The notes: a model not told the origin generated them from the letters alone. Positions 16,481-25,821 are shown, numbered from the stretch's first letter. The stretch is 64,000 nucleotides of DNA from Clostridiales bacterium (GCA_003522085.1 DPGI01000005.1:72112-136111); one strand, 5' to 3'. Program-made: numbers and translations.

Positions 16481-18909
16481 ATATAGGCGGTAATTATTTT
16501 TCGGACACAATCGAAAAAGTAATCAAAAACGCAAGTCGTATAGCCTTGCGATTTGGAAGTGACGTCGTAGGAACCGAGCATATTCTTTATGGCATAACTT
16601 CCGTTAAAGAAAGTCTTTCAGCCAAAGCGCTTGCAGAATATGGAGTGACTGAAGAAGATTTATTCGAACTTTTCAGTGACAACTGTTATGAAGAGCAAGT
16701 TTTTGGCAGTGTAGAACTTTCTCCACGAGTAAAAGATCTTTTCAAAACAGCGCAACAAATCGCGCTTGAATACAACCATTCTTTCCTTGGCACAGAGCAC
16801 CTTTTCTTAGCGCTTTTGTCATCGCAAGGATCGGTTGCATTAAAATTGCTTACAAATCATTATGGAGTCGACATTCAAGCGCTTTACAACAAAATTGCAA
16901 TGTCGCTTGAACAATCATCGCTCTCATCAAACGAGCAAAAATCGCAAAATCAATCAAAAAGCACTTTGCCTGAAAAGTTGCTTGAAATGGGCAGTGATAT
17001 AACCTTAAAGGCAAAAGAACACAAACTCGATCCCGTAATAGGAAGGGAAGACGAAATCGAAAGAATCATCGAAATCCTTTGCCGAAAAACCAAAAACAAC
17101 CCAGTGCTTATCGGTGAAGCTGGCGTCGGCAAAACCGCAATAATCGAAGGCCTTGCACAGGCAATCGTAAGCGGAAATGTTCCCGAACAATTAAAAGGCA
17201 AAATCATCTATTCGCTTGAAATTGGCGGACTTATGGCAGGCACAAAATATCGTGGCAGCATGGAAGAAAAACTGAAAGATGCCATCGAAACAATTATTAA
17301 AGACAAAAACATAATTGTTTTCATCGATGAAATCCACACACTTGCACAAGCCGGCTCAAAAGACGGCGAAACAAGCCCAGCTGATATGTTAAAACCATAT
17401 CTCGCACGTGGTGAAATGCAAACAATCGGTGCAACAACAACTGACGAATATCGCAAATTCATCGAAAAAGACAAGGCACTTGAGCGTCGTTTCCAACCAA
17501 TACTTGTATCGCCACCATCAGTCAGTGATACAATTCAAATTTTGAAAGGCTTAAAAGACACATATGAAGCCTTCCACAAAATTAAAATCAGCGACGAAGC
17601 CATCGAAGCCGCAGCAGTGCTTTCAGACCGTTACATTATGGACAGATCTTTGCCAGACAAAGCCATCGACCTTATTGATGAAGCGTGCAGCAAAGCAAAA
17701 GTCAACTTCTCAATCAAGCCACAAGCGATAAAAGACCTTGAAGACAAAATTGCAGCACTTTCATCATCGCGAGATGACGCATCTCTTCAAAGAAACTATG
17801 AAAAGGCGGCAAACCTTCAATCTGAAATTATAAAACTTGAAGACGAACTCAAGAAAAAACAATCCAAACTTCAACCTAAAAAGCAATCAGTAAATCAAAT
17901 TGGCGCAAACGAAATTGCAGCAGTAGTTGCAAAATGGACAGGCATTCCAGTAACAAGAATTACTGAAAGCGAAAAGGAAAAATTGCTTCACTTAGAAGAA
18001 ATTTTACACAAACGTGTTGTCGGACAAGACGAGGCCGTTCAAGCGGTTGCAAAAGCAATCCGCCGTTCAAGAGTGGGCTTGCAAGATTCAAAACGCCCAA
18101 TCGGTTCATTCTTGTTCCTTGGTCAAACTGGTGTCGGTAAAACCGAACTTTCAAAGGCAATCGCCGAAGCGCTGTTTGACGATGAAAACAACATAATCCG
18201 AATTGATATGTCAGAATACATGGAGTCGCATTCGGTGTCAAAGCTCATCGGTTCGCCTCCAGGATATGTAGGTTATGACGAAGGTGGTCAACTCACCGAA
18301 GCCGTTCGCCGCAGACCATACAGTGTAGTTCTTTTCGATGAAATTGAAAAAGCTCATCCTGACATTTTCAACGCGCTTTTGCAAATCCTTGACGATGGCA
18401 GATTGACAGACGGACAGGGCAGAACAGTAAGTTTTAAAAACACAGTCATCATCATGACATCAAACGTCGGTGCAAGCGAAGTCAGCCAAAACAAAAAACT
18501 TGGATTCTCTGACGAAAACGAACAACCTGTCACTGACAAAGAAATTTATCTCCACGCGCTCAAACAAAAATTTAAACCTGAATTTATCAACCGTATCGAC
18601 GTTGTTTGCGTGTTTGAACCACTCACTCAACCTCAACTTGTTATGATTGCAAAAATCTTAATATCAAACATCAACAAACGTTTGCTTGAAAAAGGTCTTA
18701 CAATCAAAATGACAGAAGAAGCGCTTGACTTCATCGTTCAAAAAGGCTCAAACAGCGAATATGGTGCTCGTCCATTAAAGAGATATCTTCAACAAGAAGT
18801 CGAAGACAGAATTGCTGAAAAATTACTTTTAGGCGAACTTGAAGAAAAGGGAACGATTGTGATTGATTGCAAAGACGGCGAGCTTGAATTCACTTCACAA
18901 AATGCTTAA
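16477..18909 (+). CDS. clpC: ATP-dependent Clp protease ATPase ClpC
   Basis: 810 aa. Two Clp-N repeats (about 1-145), first AAA+ module with Walker A GEAGVGKT (213-220) and Walker B VFIDEIHTL, a middle domain with a UVR-like segment (RNYEKAANLQSEIIKLEDEL, about 438-457), then the second AAA+ module with GQTGVGKT (549-556) and the C-terminal D2 domain. It unfolds proteins, including McsB-phosphorylated ones, and feeds them to ClpP. The clpP gene is not adjacent. GGAGG at 16467-16471, inside the end of mcsB, serves as SD for ATG 16477. Confidence 0.96.
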   Translation: MNIGGNYFSDTIEKVIKNASRIALRFGSDVVGTEHILYGITSVKESLSAKALAEYGVTEEDLFELFSDNCYEEQVFGSVELSPRVKDLFKTAQQIALEYNHSFLGTEHLFLALLSSQGSVALKLLTNHYGVDIQALYNKIAMSLEQSSLSSNEQKSQNQSKSTLPEKLLEMGSDITLKAKEHKLDPVIGREDEIERIIEILCRKTKNNPVLIGEAGVGKTAIIEGLAQAIVSGNVPEQLKGKIIYSLEIGGLMAGTKYRGSMEEKLKDAIETIIKDKNIIVFIDEIHTLAQAGSKDGETSPADMLKPYLARGEMQTIGATTTDEYRKFIEKDKALERRFQPILVSPPSVSDTIQILKGLKDTYEAFHKIKISDEAIEAAAVLSDRYIMDRSLPDKAIDLIDEACSKAKVNFSIKPQAIKDLEDKIAALSSSRDDASLQRNYEKAANLQSEIIKLEDELKKKQSKLQPKKQSVNQIGANEIAAVVAKWTGIPVTRITESEKEKLLHLEEILHKRVVGQDEAVQAVAKAIRRSRVGLQDSKRPIGSFLFLGQTGVGKTELSKAIAEALFDDENNIIRIDMSEYMESHSVSKLIGSPPGYVGYDEGGQLTEAVRRRPYSVVLFDEIEKAHPDIFNALLQILDDGRLTDGQGRTVSFKNTVIIMTSNVGASEVSQNKKLGFSDENEQPVTDKEIYLHALKQKFKPEFINRIDVVCVFEPLTQPQLVMIAKILISNINKRLLEKGLTIKMTEEALDFIVQKGSNSEYGARPLKRYLQQEVEDRIAEKLLLGELEEKGTIVIDCKDGELEFTSQNA

Positions 18910-18916
18910 AAACGCT

Positions 18917-18944
18917 TTGAAAAAAAGGCGAACTTTGCTAGAAT
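18917..18944 (+). promoter_or_regulatory. promoter for hpf
   Basis: TTGAAA (18917-18922), 16-base spacer, TAGAAT (18939-18944), in the short gap between clpC and hpf. AAGGAG at 18952-18957 then leads ATG 18967. It would let hpf be transcribed independently of the stress operon. Confidence 0.55.
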
Positions 18945-18966
18945 AATAAAGAAGGAGAAAACAAAT

Positions 18967-19491
18967 ATGAAAATTGAATTCTTAGAAAGAAATTACAAAA
19001 TTTCAAACAAACTTAAAGACATAATCACAGACAAAGTTGAAAGACTTTCAAAATATTTTGGTGATGATGCCAAAGTTAAAGTGCTTTGCAGCGAACAAAA
19101 CAAAACACAAAAACTTGAGCTTACAATCGTAAACAAAGGCATGCTTTACAGAAGCGAAGTATCAGGCGACGAAATGTATAACAACATCGACCTTGCACTT
19201 CCAAAAATCGAACGTCAAATCGTTCGTCACAAAGACAAAAAGATTGCAAAATCAAGAGTGAAAGAAGTTAATGCTTACGAGTTCATCAAAGAAGAACCAG
19301 AAGAAGAACTTGCAGACGTTTACAAGAAAAAATCATTTAATCTTGACCCAATCACAGTTGACGAAGCAAAAGATTATATTGAACGTCTTGGACACACATT
19401 CTTTGTATTCTTAAATGCAGAAACAGGCAAAGTCAACGTGCTTTACAAAAGAAAAGACGAAAAATATGGCCTTATCGAAGTGAATTATTAA
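18967..19491 (+). CDS. hpf: ribosome hibernation-promoting factor, long form
   Basis: 174 aa. The N-terminal domain (1-100) follows the HPF/YfiA fold (NYKISNKLKDIITDKVERLSKYF... SEVSGDEMYNNIDLALPKIERQI). After a linker, the C-terminal dimerisation domain begins at KKSFNLDPITVDEAKDYIERLGHTFFVFLNAETGKVNVLYKRKDEKYGLIE. The two-domain long form makes 100S ribosome dimers in resting cells of most Bacillota. It has its own promoter and a good terminator, so is probably monocistronic. Confidence 0.95.
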   Translation: MKIEFLERNYKISNKLKDIITDKVERLSKYFGDDAKVKVLCSEQNKTQKLELTIVNKGMLYRSEVSGDEMYNNIDLALPKIERQIVRHKDKKIAKSRVKEVNAYEFIKEEPEEELADVYKKKSFNLDPITVDEAKDYIERLGHTFFVFLNAETGKVNVLYKRKDEKYGLIEVNY

Positions 19492-19508
19492 GACATAAAA
19501 AACAAAAA

Positions 19509-19540
19509 AATAGGTTGGTAACAACCTATTTTTTATTTTC
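19509..19540. terminator. bidirectional terminator, hpf / ung
   Basis: AATAGGTTG (19509-19517) and CAACCTATT (19522-19530) form a nine-pair stem with a GTAA loop. A T-rich run follows on the plus strand and an A run precedes it, which serves the minus strand. It ends hpf (+) and ung (-), which converge here. Confidence 0.85.
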
Positions 19541-19571
19541 TTTAATGCCAAATTATAATGCATTTTTTGCG

Positions 19572-20228
19572 CTATTTCCAGTCGATAGGGCTCTGTCCAT
19601 TCTTTATTAAAAACTCGTTGCATTTTGAAAAATGTTTGCAGCCGAAAAATCCGCGATAAGCCGAAAGTGGGCTTGGATGAGGCGCTTTCAAAACAAGATG
19701 TTGAGGCTCTATAATCGGTGCAAATTGTTGCGCGTGTGATCCCCAAAGCATAAACACGATTGGCTCTTTTCGCTTTGCCAAAAGTTCGATAATTTTGCCA
19801 GTAAATTGCTCCCAGCCTTTGCCTTTGTGGCTCATGGCGGCGTGTTTTCTGACAGTAAGAGTAGTGTTTAAAAGCAGCACACCTTGCTTTGCCCAGCGGC
19901 TTAAATCTCCGCTTTGAAGTGGCGTAACGCCTGTGTCAGATTTTATTTCTTGAAAGATATTTACAAGTGAAGGTGGCAGCGGAGTTGGATCAAGCACCGA
20001 AAAACTAAGTCCGTGCGCTTGTCCGGGTTCGTGATAAGGGTCTTGTCCTAAAATCACAACCTTAACCTTGTCATAAGGAACATAGTTTAGAGCGTTAAAA
20101 ACAAGGTCGTCTTCGGGGTAAATATCATATTTTTCGCGTTCGCTTTTCAAAAAAGATTGCAGCGCAATAAAATAATCCTTGTTTGTTTCGTTTGCTAAAA
20201 GGTCAAGCCAGCTTTTTCTAATTTTCAT
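19572..20228 (-). CDS. ung: uracil-DNA glycosylase
   Basis: 218 aa. Family 1 UDG: the catalytic water-activating loop GQDPYHEPGQAHGLSFSV, the Ser/Pro loop PLPPSLVNIFQEI, the uracil-pocket LLLNTTLTVR, and the leucine intercalation loop HPSPLSAYRGFFG. It removes uracil from DNA to start base-excision repair. GAGG nine bases upstream of the ATG is the SD. Monocistronic, divergent from eno. Confidence 0.97.
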   Translation of the reverse strand: MKIRKSWLDLLANETNKDYFIALQSFLKSEREKYDIYPEDDLVFNALNYVPYDKVKVVILGQDPYHEPGQAHGLSFSVLDPTPLPPSLVNIFQEIKSDTGVTPLQSGDLSRWAKQGVLLLNTTLTVRKHAAMSHKGKGWEQFTGKIIELLAKRKEPIVFMLWGSHAQQFAPIIEPQHLVLKAPHPSPLSAYRGFFGCKHFSKCNEFLIKNGQSPIDWK

Positions 20229-20292
20229 CTTATGCCTCTAGAAAAATATTAACACAAAACAATCAAAAATGCAAATCACAGGCCATAATGTT

Positions 20293-20320
20293 TTGAAAAA
20301 TAAGCAAAATATGCTATGCT
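20293..20320 (+). promoter_or_regulatory. promoter for eno
   Basis: TTGAAA (20293-20298), 16-base spacer, TATGCT (20315-20320), 22 bases before ATG 20343. AAGGGAAAAG provides the SD. Confidence 0.55.
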
Positions 20321-20342
20321 CTAAGCATAAAAGGGAAAAGTT

Positions 20343-21641
20343 ATGAAAGAACTTAAAATCAAAAAAATTCATGCGCGTCAAATTCTGGATTCACGTTCAA
20401 ATCCAACTGTTGAAGTTGAAGTAACACTCGAAAACGGAATTATGGGCAGAGCCTCAGTTCCATCTGGCGCATCAACAGGCGCATTTGAAGCAGTCGAACT
20501 TCGTGATGGCAACAAAAAATGCTATCACGGCAAAAGCGTGCTGAAAGCGGTTGAAAATGTTAATACAATTATTGCAAAAGCAATCGTTGGCAAAAATGTT
20601 TATGATCAAAAAGGCATAGACAAAGCCATGATCGCCCTTGACGGCACCGAAAACAAAGCAAATCTTGGTGCAAATGCAATTCTCGGAGTCAGCCTTGCAG
20701 TTGCAAAAGCGGCGTCAATTGCAGACGGCAAACCACTTTATAGATATTTAGGCAAAGAAAGCGTGCTTCCAGTGCCAATGTTAAACATCTTAAACGGTGG
20801 CAAACACGCCGACAACAATATAAACTGTCAGGAATTTATGATAATGCCAGTCGGCGCCAAAACCTTTACTCAGGCGTTACAATGGTCGGCAGAAATTTAT
20901 CAAACATTAAAGTCGGTTCTTAAAAGCAAAAATCTTGCCACTGGGGTGGGAGATGAAGGCGGCTTCGCTCCAAATCTTCAAAGCGACGAAGACGCACTCA
21001 AAAACATAGTTGAAGCCATCGAAAAAGCGGGATACAAACCGGGCAGTCAAGTTGCAATCGCACTTGACGTTGCAGCAACCGAAATGTATGACGAAGCAGT
21101 TAAAATTGGCAAAGAAGGCAGTTATTATTTCTGGAAAACAGGCGAAGTTTACACAGCCGAACAACTTATCAAATATTACAAATCACTCACAGAAAAATAT
21201 CCAATCATCTCAATTGAAGACGGCTTAGCTGAAGAAGATTGGCAGGGTTGGGCAGCACTTACAAAAGCACTTGGCAAAAAATTGCAACTTGTCGGCGACG
21301 ACCTTTTTGTAACAAACACAAAACGCCTTAAAAAAGGCATCGAAAACCAAGTAAGCAATTCAATCTTAATCAAAGTAAATCAAATCGGCACGCTCACCGA
21401 AGCAATCGAAGCAATCCGTCTTGCCAACAAAAATCATATGACAGCAGTTGTTTCGCATCGCAGCGGTGAAACCGAAGATTCGTTCATCGCCGACCTTGTA
21501 GTAGGTCTTGGATGCGGTCAAATCAAAACAGGCGCGCCAGCACGCAGCGAACGCGTAGCAAAATACAACCAACTTCTTCGCATCGAAGAAAATCTTGGCA
21601 AACACGCAATTTACAAAGGTAAAAAAGCACTTAAAGCATAA
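20343..21641 (+). CDS. eno: enolase
   Basis: 432 aa, normal length. 2-phosphoglycerate to phosphoenolpyruvate in glycolysis; also a partner of RNase Y in some Gram-positive bacteria. Motifs seen: ARQILDSRSNPTVEVEV at the start, the SGASTGAFEAVELRD lid loop, GDEGGFAPN, the metal-binding SIEDGLAEEDW, and the signature ILIKVNQIGTLTE followed by SHRSGETED. It is followed after nine bases by tyrS, so the two are probably co-transcribed. The other glycolytic genes are not nearby. Confidence 0.98.
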   Translation: MKELKIKKIHARQILDSRSNPTVEVEVTLENGIMGRASVPSGASTGAFEAVELRDGNKKCYHGKSVLKAVENVNTIIAKAIVGKNVYDQKGIDKAMIALDGTENKANLGANAILGVSLAVAKAASIADGKPLYRYLGKESVLPVPMLNILNGGKHADNNINCQEFMIMPVGAKTFTQALQWSAEIYQTLKSVLKSKNLATGVGDEGGFAPNLQSDEDALKNIVEAIEKAGYKPGSQVAIALDVAATEMYDEAVKIGKEGSYYFWKTGEVYTAEQLIKYYKSLTEKYPIISIEDGLAEEDWQGWAALTKALGKKLQLVGDDLFVTNTKRLKKGIENQVSNSILIKVNQIGTLTEAIEAIRLANKNHMTAVVSHRSGETEDSFIADLVVGLGCGQIKTGAPARSERVAKYNQLLRIEENLGKHAIYKGKKALKA

Positions 21642-21650
21642 GGAGAAAAC

Positions 21651-22868
21651 ATGACAGACACAAAACTTTATGACACCTTAAAAGAAAGAGGATTATTATA
21701 TCAATGCACCGACGAAGAGGGCTTGAAAAAAGCGCTTACATCAGGCGCGCCACTCGCACTTTATGAAGGAACTGACCCAACAATGGACAGCCTTCACCTT
21801 GGCCACTGCATTCCTTATTGCATTCTCCGCCGTTTTCAAAAGGCAGGGCACAAAGTTGTTCTTTTAATGGGCGGAGCAACAGCCTGCATCGGCGACCCAA
21901 GCGGGAAGAGCGAAATGCGCAGCATTATGAACAAAGAAACAATCGCTCACAACATCGAAAAGATTAAAAATTCTCTTAAAATCTTCCTTGATTTTGATGG
22001 CGAAAACCCAGCCATAATTGTCAACAACGCAGATTGGTTTACAGGTTATGATTACACCGATTTTATGCGTGAAATAGGAATTCATTTCAACGTAAACAAA
22101 ATGCTTGCCAACGAACTTTACGCAAAGCGTATCCAAGAAGGCGGGCTTACATTTTTTGAAATGGGGTATATGCTCATGCAAGCCTACGATTTTATTCGCT
22201 TAAATCGTGATTACGGCGTAACTCTTCAATATGGTGGAGCAGACCAATGGGGGAATATCGTAGCGGGCGTAGAACTTCAACGTAAACTCAACTTTGCAAA
22301 CAACACAAACATAAATCTTATCGGTGCAACAAACCCACTTTTGGTTACTCCAGAAGGTGTAAAAATGGGCAAAACCGAACGTGGCGCAATATGGCTTGAC
22401 CGTGACAAAATCACAGCCTATGACTTTTATCAAGGCATCTATCAAACACCCGACGCTTGCGTAGAAATGATGTTTGCACTCTTCACAGACATACCTATGC
22501 AAGAGGTTAGAGAGATGATTAAACGCGACATTGTCGCAGCAAAGAAAACTCTTTCATATGAAATCACAAAGTTTGTTCGTGGACAAGCTGACGCTGAAGA
22601 AGCACAACGCATGAGCGAAAACCTCTTTACCCACGGCGGTGATGATGCGCCTACTTTTGTGTGCGCAGCCTCAGAATACCCACTAAATATTGTGGATGTT
22701 TTGGTAAAAGTTGGCTTTGCTTCATCAAAAGGCGAAGCGCGCAGACTTATCGAAGGTGGCGGTGTAAGTGTCGACGGCGAAAAAGTTAGTGCACTTGATT
22801 ATCAAATAAGTGGCGATGCTCTCATCAAAAAAGGCAAGAAAAACTTTATAAAAGTGGTTAAAGAATAA
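21651..22868 (+). CDS. tyrS: tyrosyl-tRNA synthetase
   Basis: 405 aa. Class I synthetase: the HIGH motif reads HLGH (DSLHLGHCIPY), the tyrosine pocket is seen at QAYDFIRLNRDYGVTLQYGGADQWGN, and the KMSKS loop is KMGKT (238-242). A C-terminal S4 RNA-binding domain (EARRLIEGGGVSVDGEKV) binds the tRNA. AAGGAG precedes ATG 21651. No T-box leader is visible, the gene following eno directly. Confidence 0.97.
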   Translation: MTDTKLYDTLKERGLLYQCTDEEGLKKALTSGAPLALYEGTDPTMDSLHLGHCIPYCILRRFQKAGHKVVLLMGGATACIGDPSGKSEMRSIMNKETIAHNIEKIKNSLKIFLDFDGENPAIIVNNADWFTGYDYTDFMREIGIHFNVNKMLANELYAKRIQEGGLTFFEMGYMLMQAYDFIRLNRDYGVTLQYGGADQWGNIVAGVELQRKLNFANNTNINLIGATNPLLVTPEGVKMGKTERGAIWLDRDKITAYDFYQGIYQTPDACVEMMFALFTDIPMQEVREMIKRDIVAAKKTLSYEITKFVRGQADAEEAQRMSENLFTHGGDDAPTFVCAASEYPLNIVDVLVKVGFASSKGEARRLIEGGGVSVDGEKVSALDYQISGDALIKKGKKNFIKVVKE

Positions 22869-22884
22869 CAAAAAGCAATTTTAT

Positions 22885-23235
22885 ATGACAACAAAACAAG
22901 GCGTAATTGAAGTTAAAAAATCAAAGTTTTATTATTATCGCTATGACGGTGACATGGCGGGCTTTGACGCGCTTTTGCCGAAAATAAAATCCGAACACAA
23001 AAAAGCCACGCACGTGGTTTATGCCTATTCGTTTTCGCAGCCATTCAACGAAAAATGCTGTGATGACGGCGAGCCAAAATCAACGGCAGGAGCACCGATT
23101 TTGTCAGTTATTCAAAAGAAGAAATTGTCAAATGTCGCGGTAATTGTTGTTAGATATTTTGGCGGAATAAAACTTGGTGCTGGTGGTCTTGTCAGAGCGT
23201 ATACAAAATCTGCAAGCGAAGCACTTTCGGATTAA
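22885..23235 (+). CDS. YigZ/IMPACT-family protein, N-terminal domain only
   Basis: 116 aa. The N-terminal domain of YigZ/UPF0029 is clear: KSKFYYYR, ATHVVYAY, DDGEPKSTAGAPIL and VVIVVRYFGGIKLGAGGLVRAY-type residues (here VAVIVVRYFGG then KLGAGGLVRAY). Normal YigZ proteins are about 200 aa with a second ferredoxin-like domain, which is absent here. Function in bacteria is not established; the eukaryotic relative IMPACT acts on translation control. No SD is seen before ATG 22885, so it is probably translated by coupling to tyrS, 16 bases upstream. Confidence 0.85.
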   Translation: MTTKQGVIEVKKSKFYYYRYDGDMAGFDALLPKIKSEHKKATHVVYAYSFSQPFNEKCCDDGEPKSTAGAPILSVIQKKKLSNVAVIVVRYFGGIKLGAGGLVRAYTKSASEALSD

Positions 23236-23256
23236 AAATAAAAAATTGGAGCAGCA

Positions 23257-23877
23257 ATGCAAATTACAGAAATCAAAAAAATAGGCAAGGGAGATCGTTA
23301 TTCGATTTTTATCGATGATATTTTTAATGGAACTCTTGAAACCGAAATTTTGGTTAAAGAAAAACTTAAAACTGGCGATGAAATCAGTGAAGAGCGTTTA
23401 AAACAAATCAAACTCGACAACGGCAAACTCGCAGCGTTTTCGCGAGCCATTTCGTATATCGAAAAAGGTTTGCACACTGAAAAACAACTGCGCGCTTATC
23501 TTAAAGAAAAGGGCTTTTTGCCTGAAAGCATCGACGAAGCGATTGAAAAATTGCTTGAATATGGCTATATCGACGATACCTTGTATGCTGAAAGTTTTAT
23601 CAACTCATACAAACATAAAAAAGGCAAAATCAAACTTAAATTTGAGTTGCGCACAAAAGGCGTTTCGCCTGAAATAATCGACGAAAAACTTGAAGAACTT
23701 TTGCAAGAAGACGAAACCGAAGAATCGGCGCGCAATCTTCTTCAAAAATATCTTAAAAACAAAACTTTTGACGCAAAAACAAAGCAAAAAGCATATGCGC
23801 ATCTGATGAGCAAAGGCTTTGAAAGCGACGTCGTGTCAAAAGTGCTCAGCGAGGTAAAATATGAGAGTAGGGATTGA
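23257..23877 (+). CDS. recX: regulatory protein RecX
   Basis: 206 aa. RecX binds RecA filaments and modulates recombination. The protein shows RecX helical repeats: ALNYIxxxxRTEKQLRxxLxxKG-type segment here as AISYIEKGLHTEKQLRAYL, then YIDDTLYAESFINSY, KIKLKFELRTKGVSPEIIDEKLEE, and a final QKAYAHLMSKGFESDVVSKVL. The Firmicute form carries this longer N-terminal extension. SD GGAG leads ATG 23257. It overlaps acpS by 17 bp; recA is not in the window. Confidence 0.92.
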   Translation: MQITEIKKIGKGDRYSIFIDDIFNGTLETEILVKEKLKTGDEISEERLKQIKLDNGKLAAFSRAISYIEKGLHTEKQLRAYLKEKGFLPESIDEAIEKLLEYGYIDDTLYAESFINSYKHKKGKIKLKFELRTKGVSPEIIDEKLEELLQEDETEESARNLLQKYLKNKTFDAKTKQKAYAHLMSKGFESDVVSKVLSEVKYESRD

Positions 23878-24202
23878 CATCGAAGACATTTCGCGTATGA
23901 GCGAAAAACTCGCAGAAAAGATTGCGACCCCGTCAGAAAAGCAGTATTTGTCGCGCTTTAAAGAAGGCAAAGCCCAGCACATCGCATCGCTCTGGACAGC
24001 AAAAGAAGCCTGTGTAAAAATGCTTGATAAAACAGACCTTAGTTTTTTAGAAATCGAAGTGTCGCACTCTGATTCGGGCAGACCTGCAATCGAGCTAAAA
24101 GGCGAAGCATTAAAGCGCTTTATTTCGCTTGGCCTTAAATCAATCGACATTTCAATTTCGCACACATCATCGCAAGCAATCGCAATAGTAATCGGCTGTT
24201 AA
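23861..24202 (+). CDS. acpS: holo-[acyl-carrier-protein] synthase
   Basis: 113 aa. AcpS transfers 4'-phosphopantetheine from CoA to acyl carrier protein. Motifs: GIDIEDISRM at the N-terminus (metal Asp), FTPSEKQYLSRF-like region (TPSEKQYLSRF), the catalytic WTAKEACVKML and a C-terminal ISISHTSSQAIAIVI. The start lies inside recX, with AGCGAGG at 23848-23854 as SD. A terminator follows after about 80 bases. Confidence 0.94.
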   Translation: MRVGIDIEDISRMSEKLAEKIATPSEKQYLSRFKEGKAQHIASLWTAKEACVKMLDKTDLSFLEIEVSHSDSGRPAIELKGEALKRFISLGLKSIDISISHTSSQAIAIVIGC

Positions 24203-24279
24203 AATCGCAGAAATCGCTCCTAAAAACATCAAAAAAGAGATATTAAAAATTAAATAAAAATAAAATAAAATGATATTAA

Positions 24280-24315
24280 AAAACAGGGCACAAAAGTCCC
24301 TGTTTTATTTTTTTT
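24280..24315. terminator. terminator after acpS
   Basis: AAAACAGGG (24280-24288) pairs with CCCTGTTTT (24298-24306), followed by a long T run (TATTTTTTTT). An A-rich stretch upstream makes it likely to serve the convergent substrate-binding gene as well. Confidence 0.85.
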
Positions 24316-24347
24316 GGTTTTTTCCATCAACGCATTTTCGCGCAGTT

Positions 24348-25376
24348 TTACAGTCCAAGGCGAGATGCGATTTCGGTGTTTACTATTTTGTTATAGTCGG
24401 TGTTTCCGTTAAGCATGCCCGCATTTTGCGTGATTGCAAGAAGAGTGTCAAGCGATTGCCTGCTCATAACCATGTCATGTGAGAAAGCGTCGATTCGATA
24501 ATAGGCCGCAACAGCGATTTTCAAATCGTCAATGCTCATTCCTGTAAATGAGTCTTTAAGTGCTTGCGCAGCATCTTCTAAGTGGTTGTTTTCATAGCAG
24601 TCCTTCAAAAAGTCATAGCCGCGTCTAACAGCTTTTAAAAACTTTTCAGCAATGTCGCTGTGATTTTTTAAATAACTTTGCTTAGCGATAAAGCACGTGT
24701 AAGGAATCTTCTGATTTACAAGATCCGCAACCGACGCAACAATGTGATATTCTGGGTGAGCGGCAACCAAATTTGATGCGTTAGGTTCAAAAAGAGTGCA
24801 GTAGTTTGCATTTGAATTTTCAAACTCGCTGGCGATAGCGTTAAATGCTACGTCAGTTCGCAAATTAACCTTATCGCTGCCAACTCCGATTTGATAGCCA
24901 GCAACTCTTTCAATAGCATATTGCAGCGTCATGGCTGGCATTCCGCCCGCACGGCCGCCGATTATAGTTTCACCCAAAAGGTCAGAGATTTTAAAGTCAG
25001 GACCCTTTTTTGAAACGATAAATGAGCCGTCAGTTTGAGTAAGTTGCCCAAAAACCATAGGCTGATCGGTTATGCCTTCCTGGCTTGTGTAAACAACTGT
25101 TTCAGGCCCAGCCAAAATCATATCTGCCGCACCCGAAATAAGCGCAGTCATCGACACATCGCTTCCGCCACCGTTTGTAAGGTTGATTTGCAAGCCTTCG
25201 TCCTCAAAATAACCGAGATTGTTTGCGGCGTAGAAAGGCGCATAAAAGATGGAATGCGTCACTTCGTTGAAATTGATTTTTGTATAGTCTTTTCCGCCAC
25301 AGCCAACGATAATGGTTGTGCAAACAGCAACGCAAAAACAAAGCAGCGATGCTACCAGTATTTTTATTTTTTTCAT
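24348..25376 (-). CDS. ABC transporter substrate-binding lipoprotein (NMT1/SsuA type)
   Basis: 342 aa from the ATG at 25376, which has GGAGG directly upstream and begins a lipoprotein signal (lipobox IVGC, Cys26); the frame extends further upstream without an SD. The mature protein follows the NMT1/THI5/SsuA type: FYAPFYAANNLGYFEDEGLQI, GGGSDVSMTALISGAADM, and IIGGRAGGMPAM. Such proteins capture thiamine precursors, sulfonates, nitrate or similar small ligands outside the membrane. No permease or ATPase gene is near, so it is an orphan in this window and the ligand cannot be called. Confidence 0.85.
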   Translation of the reverse strand: MKKIKILVASLLCFCVAVCTTIIVGCGGKDYTKINFNEVTHSIFYAPFYAANNLGYFEDEGLQINLTNGGGSDVSMTALISGAADMILAGPETVVYTSQEGITDQPMVFGQLTQTDGSFIVSKKGPDFKISDLLGETIIGGRAGGMPAMTLQYAIERVAGYQIGVGSDKVNLRTDVAFNAIASEFENSNANYCTLFEPNASNLVAAHPEYHIVASVADLVNQKIPYTCFIAKQSYLKNHSDIAEKFLKAVRRGYDFLKDCYENNHLEDAAQALKDSFTGMSIDDLKIAVAAYYRIDAFSHDMVMSRQSLDTLLAITQNAGMLNGNTDYNKIVNTEIASRLGL

Positions 25377-25517
25377 TTTTCCTCCCTTTACAAGATTCAT
25401 TTTATGCCACGAGCAAAAAATAGGTGAAAGTGCACATGCAAGAAGGAGGGCGTAAAAGAGAGCGGGCAAAAAGGAAGTGATTGCAGTGTGGTTGAAGCGT
25501 GGTTTAAAAAATAACTA

Positions 25518-25546
25518 TTGACAAAAAGACAAAAGCATGTTAGAAT
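25518..25546 (+). promoter_or_regulatory. promoter for the 25573 gene
   Basis: TTGACA (25518-25523), 17-base spacer, TAGAAT (25541-25546): near-consensus sigma-A promoter, 26 bases before ATG 25573, with TTGGAGGA as SD. Confidence 0.8.
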
Positions 25547-25572
25547 AGAAAAGTAAATTTGGAGGACAAAAA

Positions 25573-25803
25573 ATGTCATTACTTCTTGATAACAATGTAT
25601 GGGAAAGATTATTGCAGCCAAACGTTTTAACTGGCATTATTTTACTTGTAGTGGGAGTGATCGCGGCAATATTTGCTAAAAAGATTACAAAGCTTATAAG
25701 AAAAAGTGAAAAAGTAGAACCAAACGACAGAGTGCTTCTTACAATCAAAGCATTTGCACTTGTTGTTATTTTGGCAGCACTTATTGTAATGATAATTCAA
25801 TAA
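25573..25803 (+). CDS. small two-helix membrane protein
   Basis: 76 aa with two membrane helices (about 19-36 and 57-75) separated by a short basic, polar loop (KKITKLIRKSEKVEPNDR). The family is not recognised by eye. It has a near-consensus promoter, a strong SD and its own terminator, so it is a well-expressed single-gene unit. The basic loop between helices suggests both termini face outward. No partner is suggested by the neighbours (an orphan lipoprotein and valS). Confidence 0.75.
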   Translation: MSLLLDNNVWERLLQPNVLTGIILLVVGVIAAIFAKKITKLIRKSEKVEPNDRVLLTIKAFALVVILAALIVMIIQ

Positions 25804-25821
25804 CTTCCTAAAAGCATTTCA

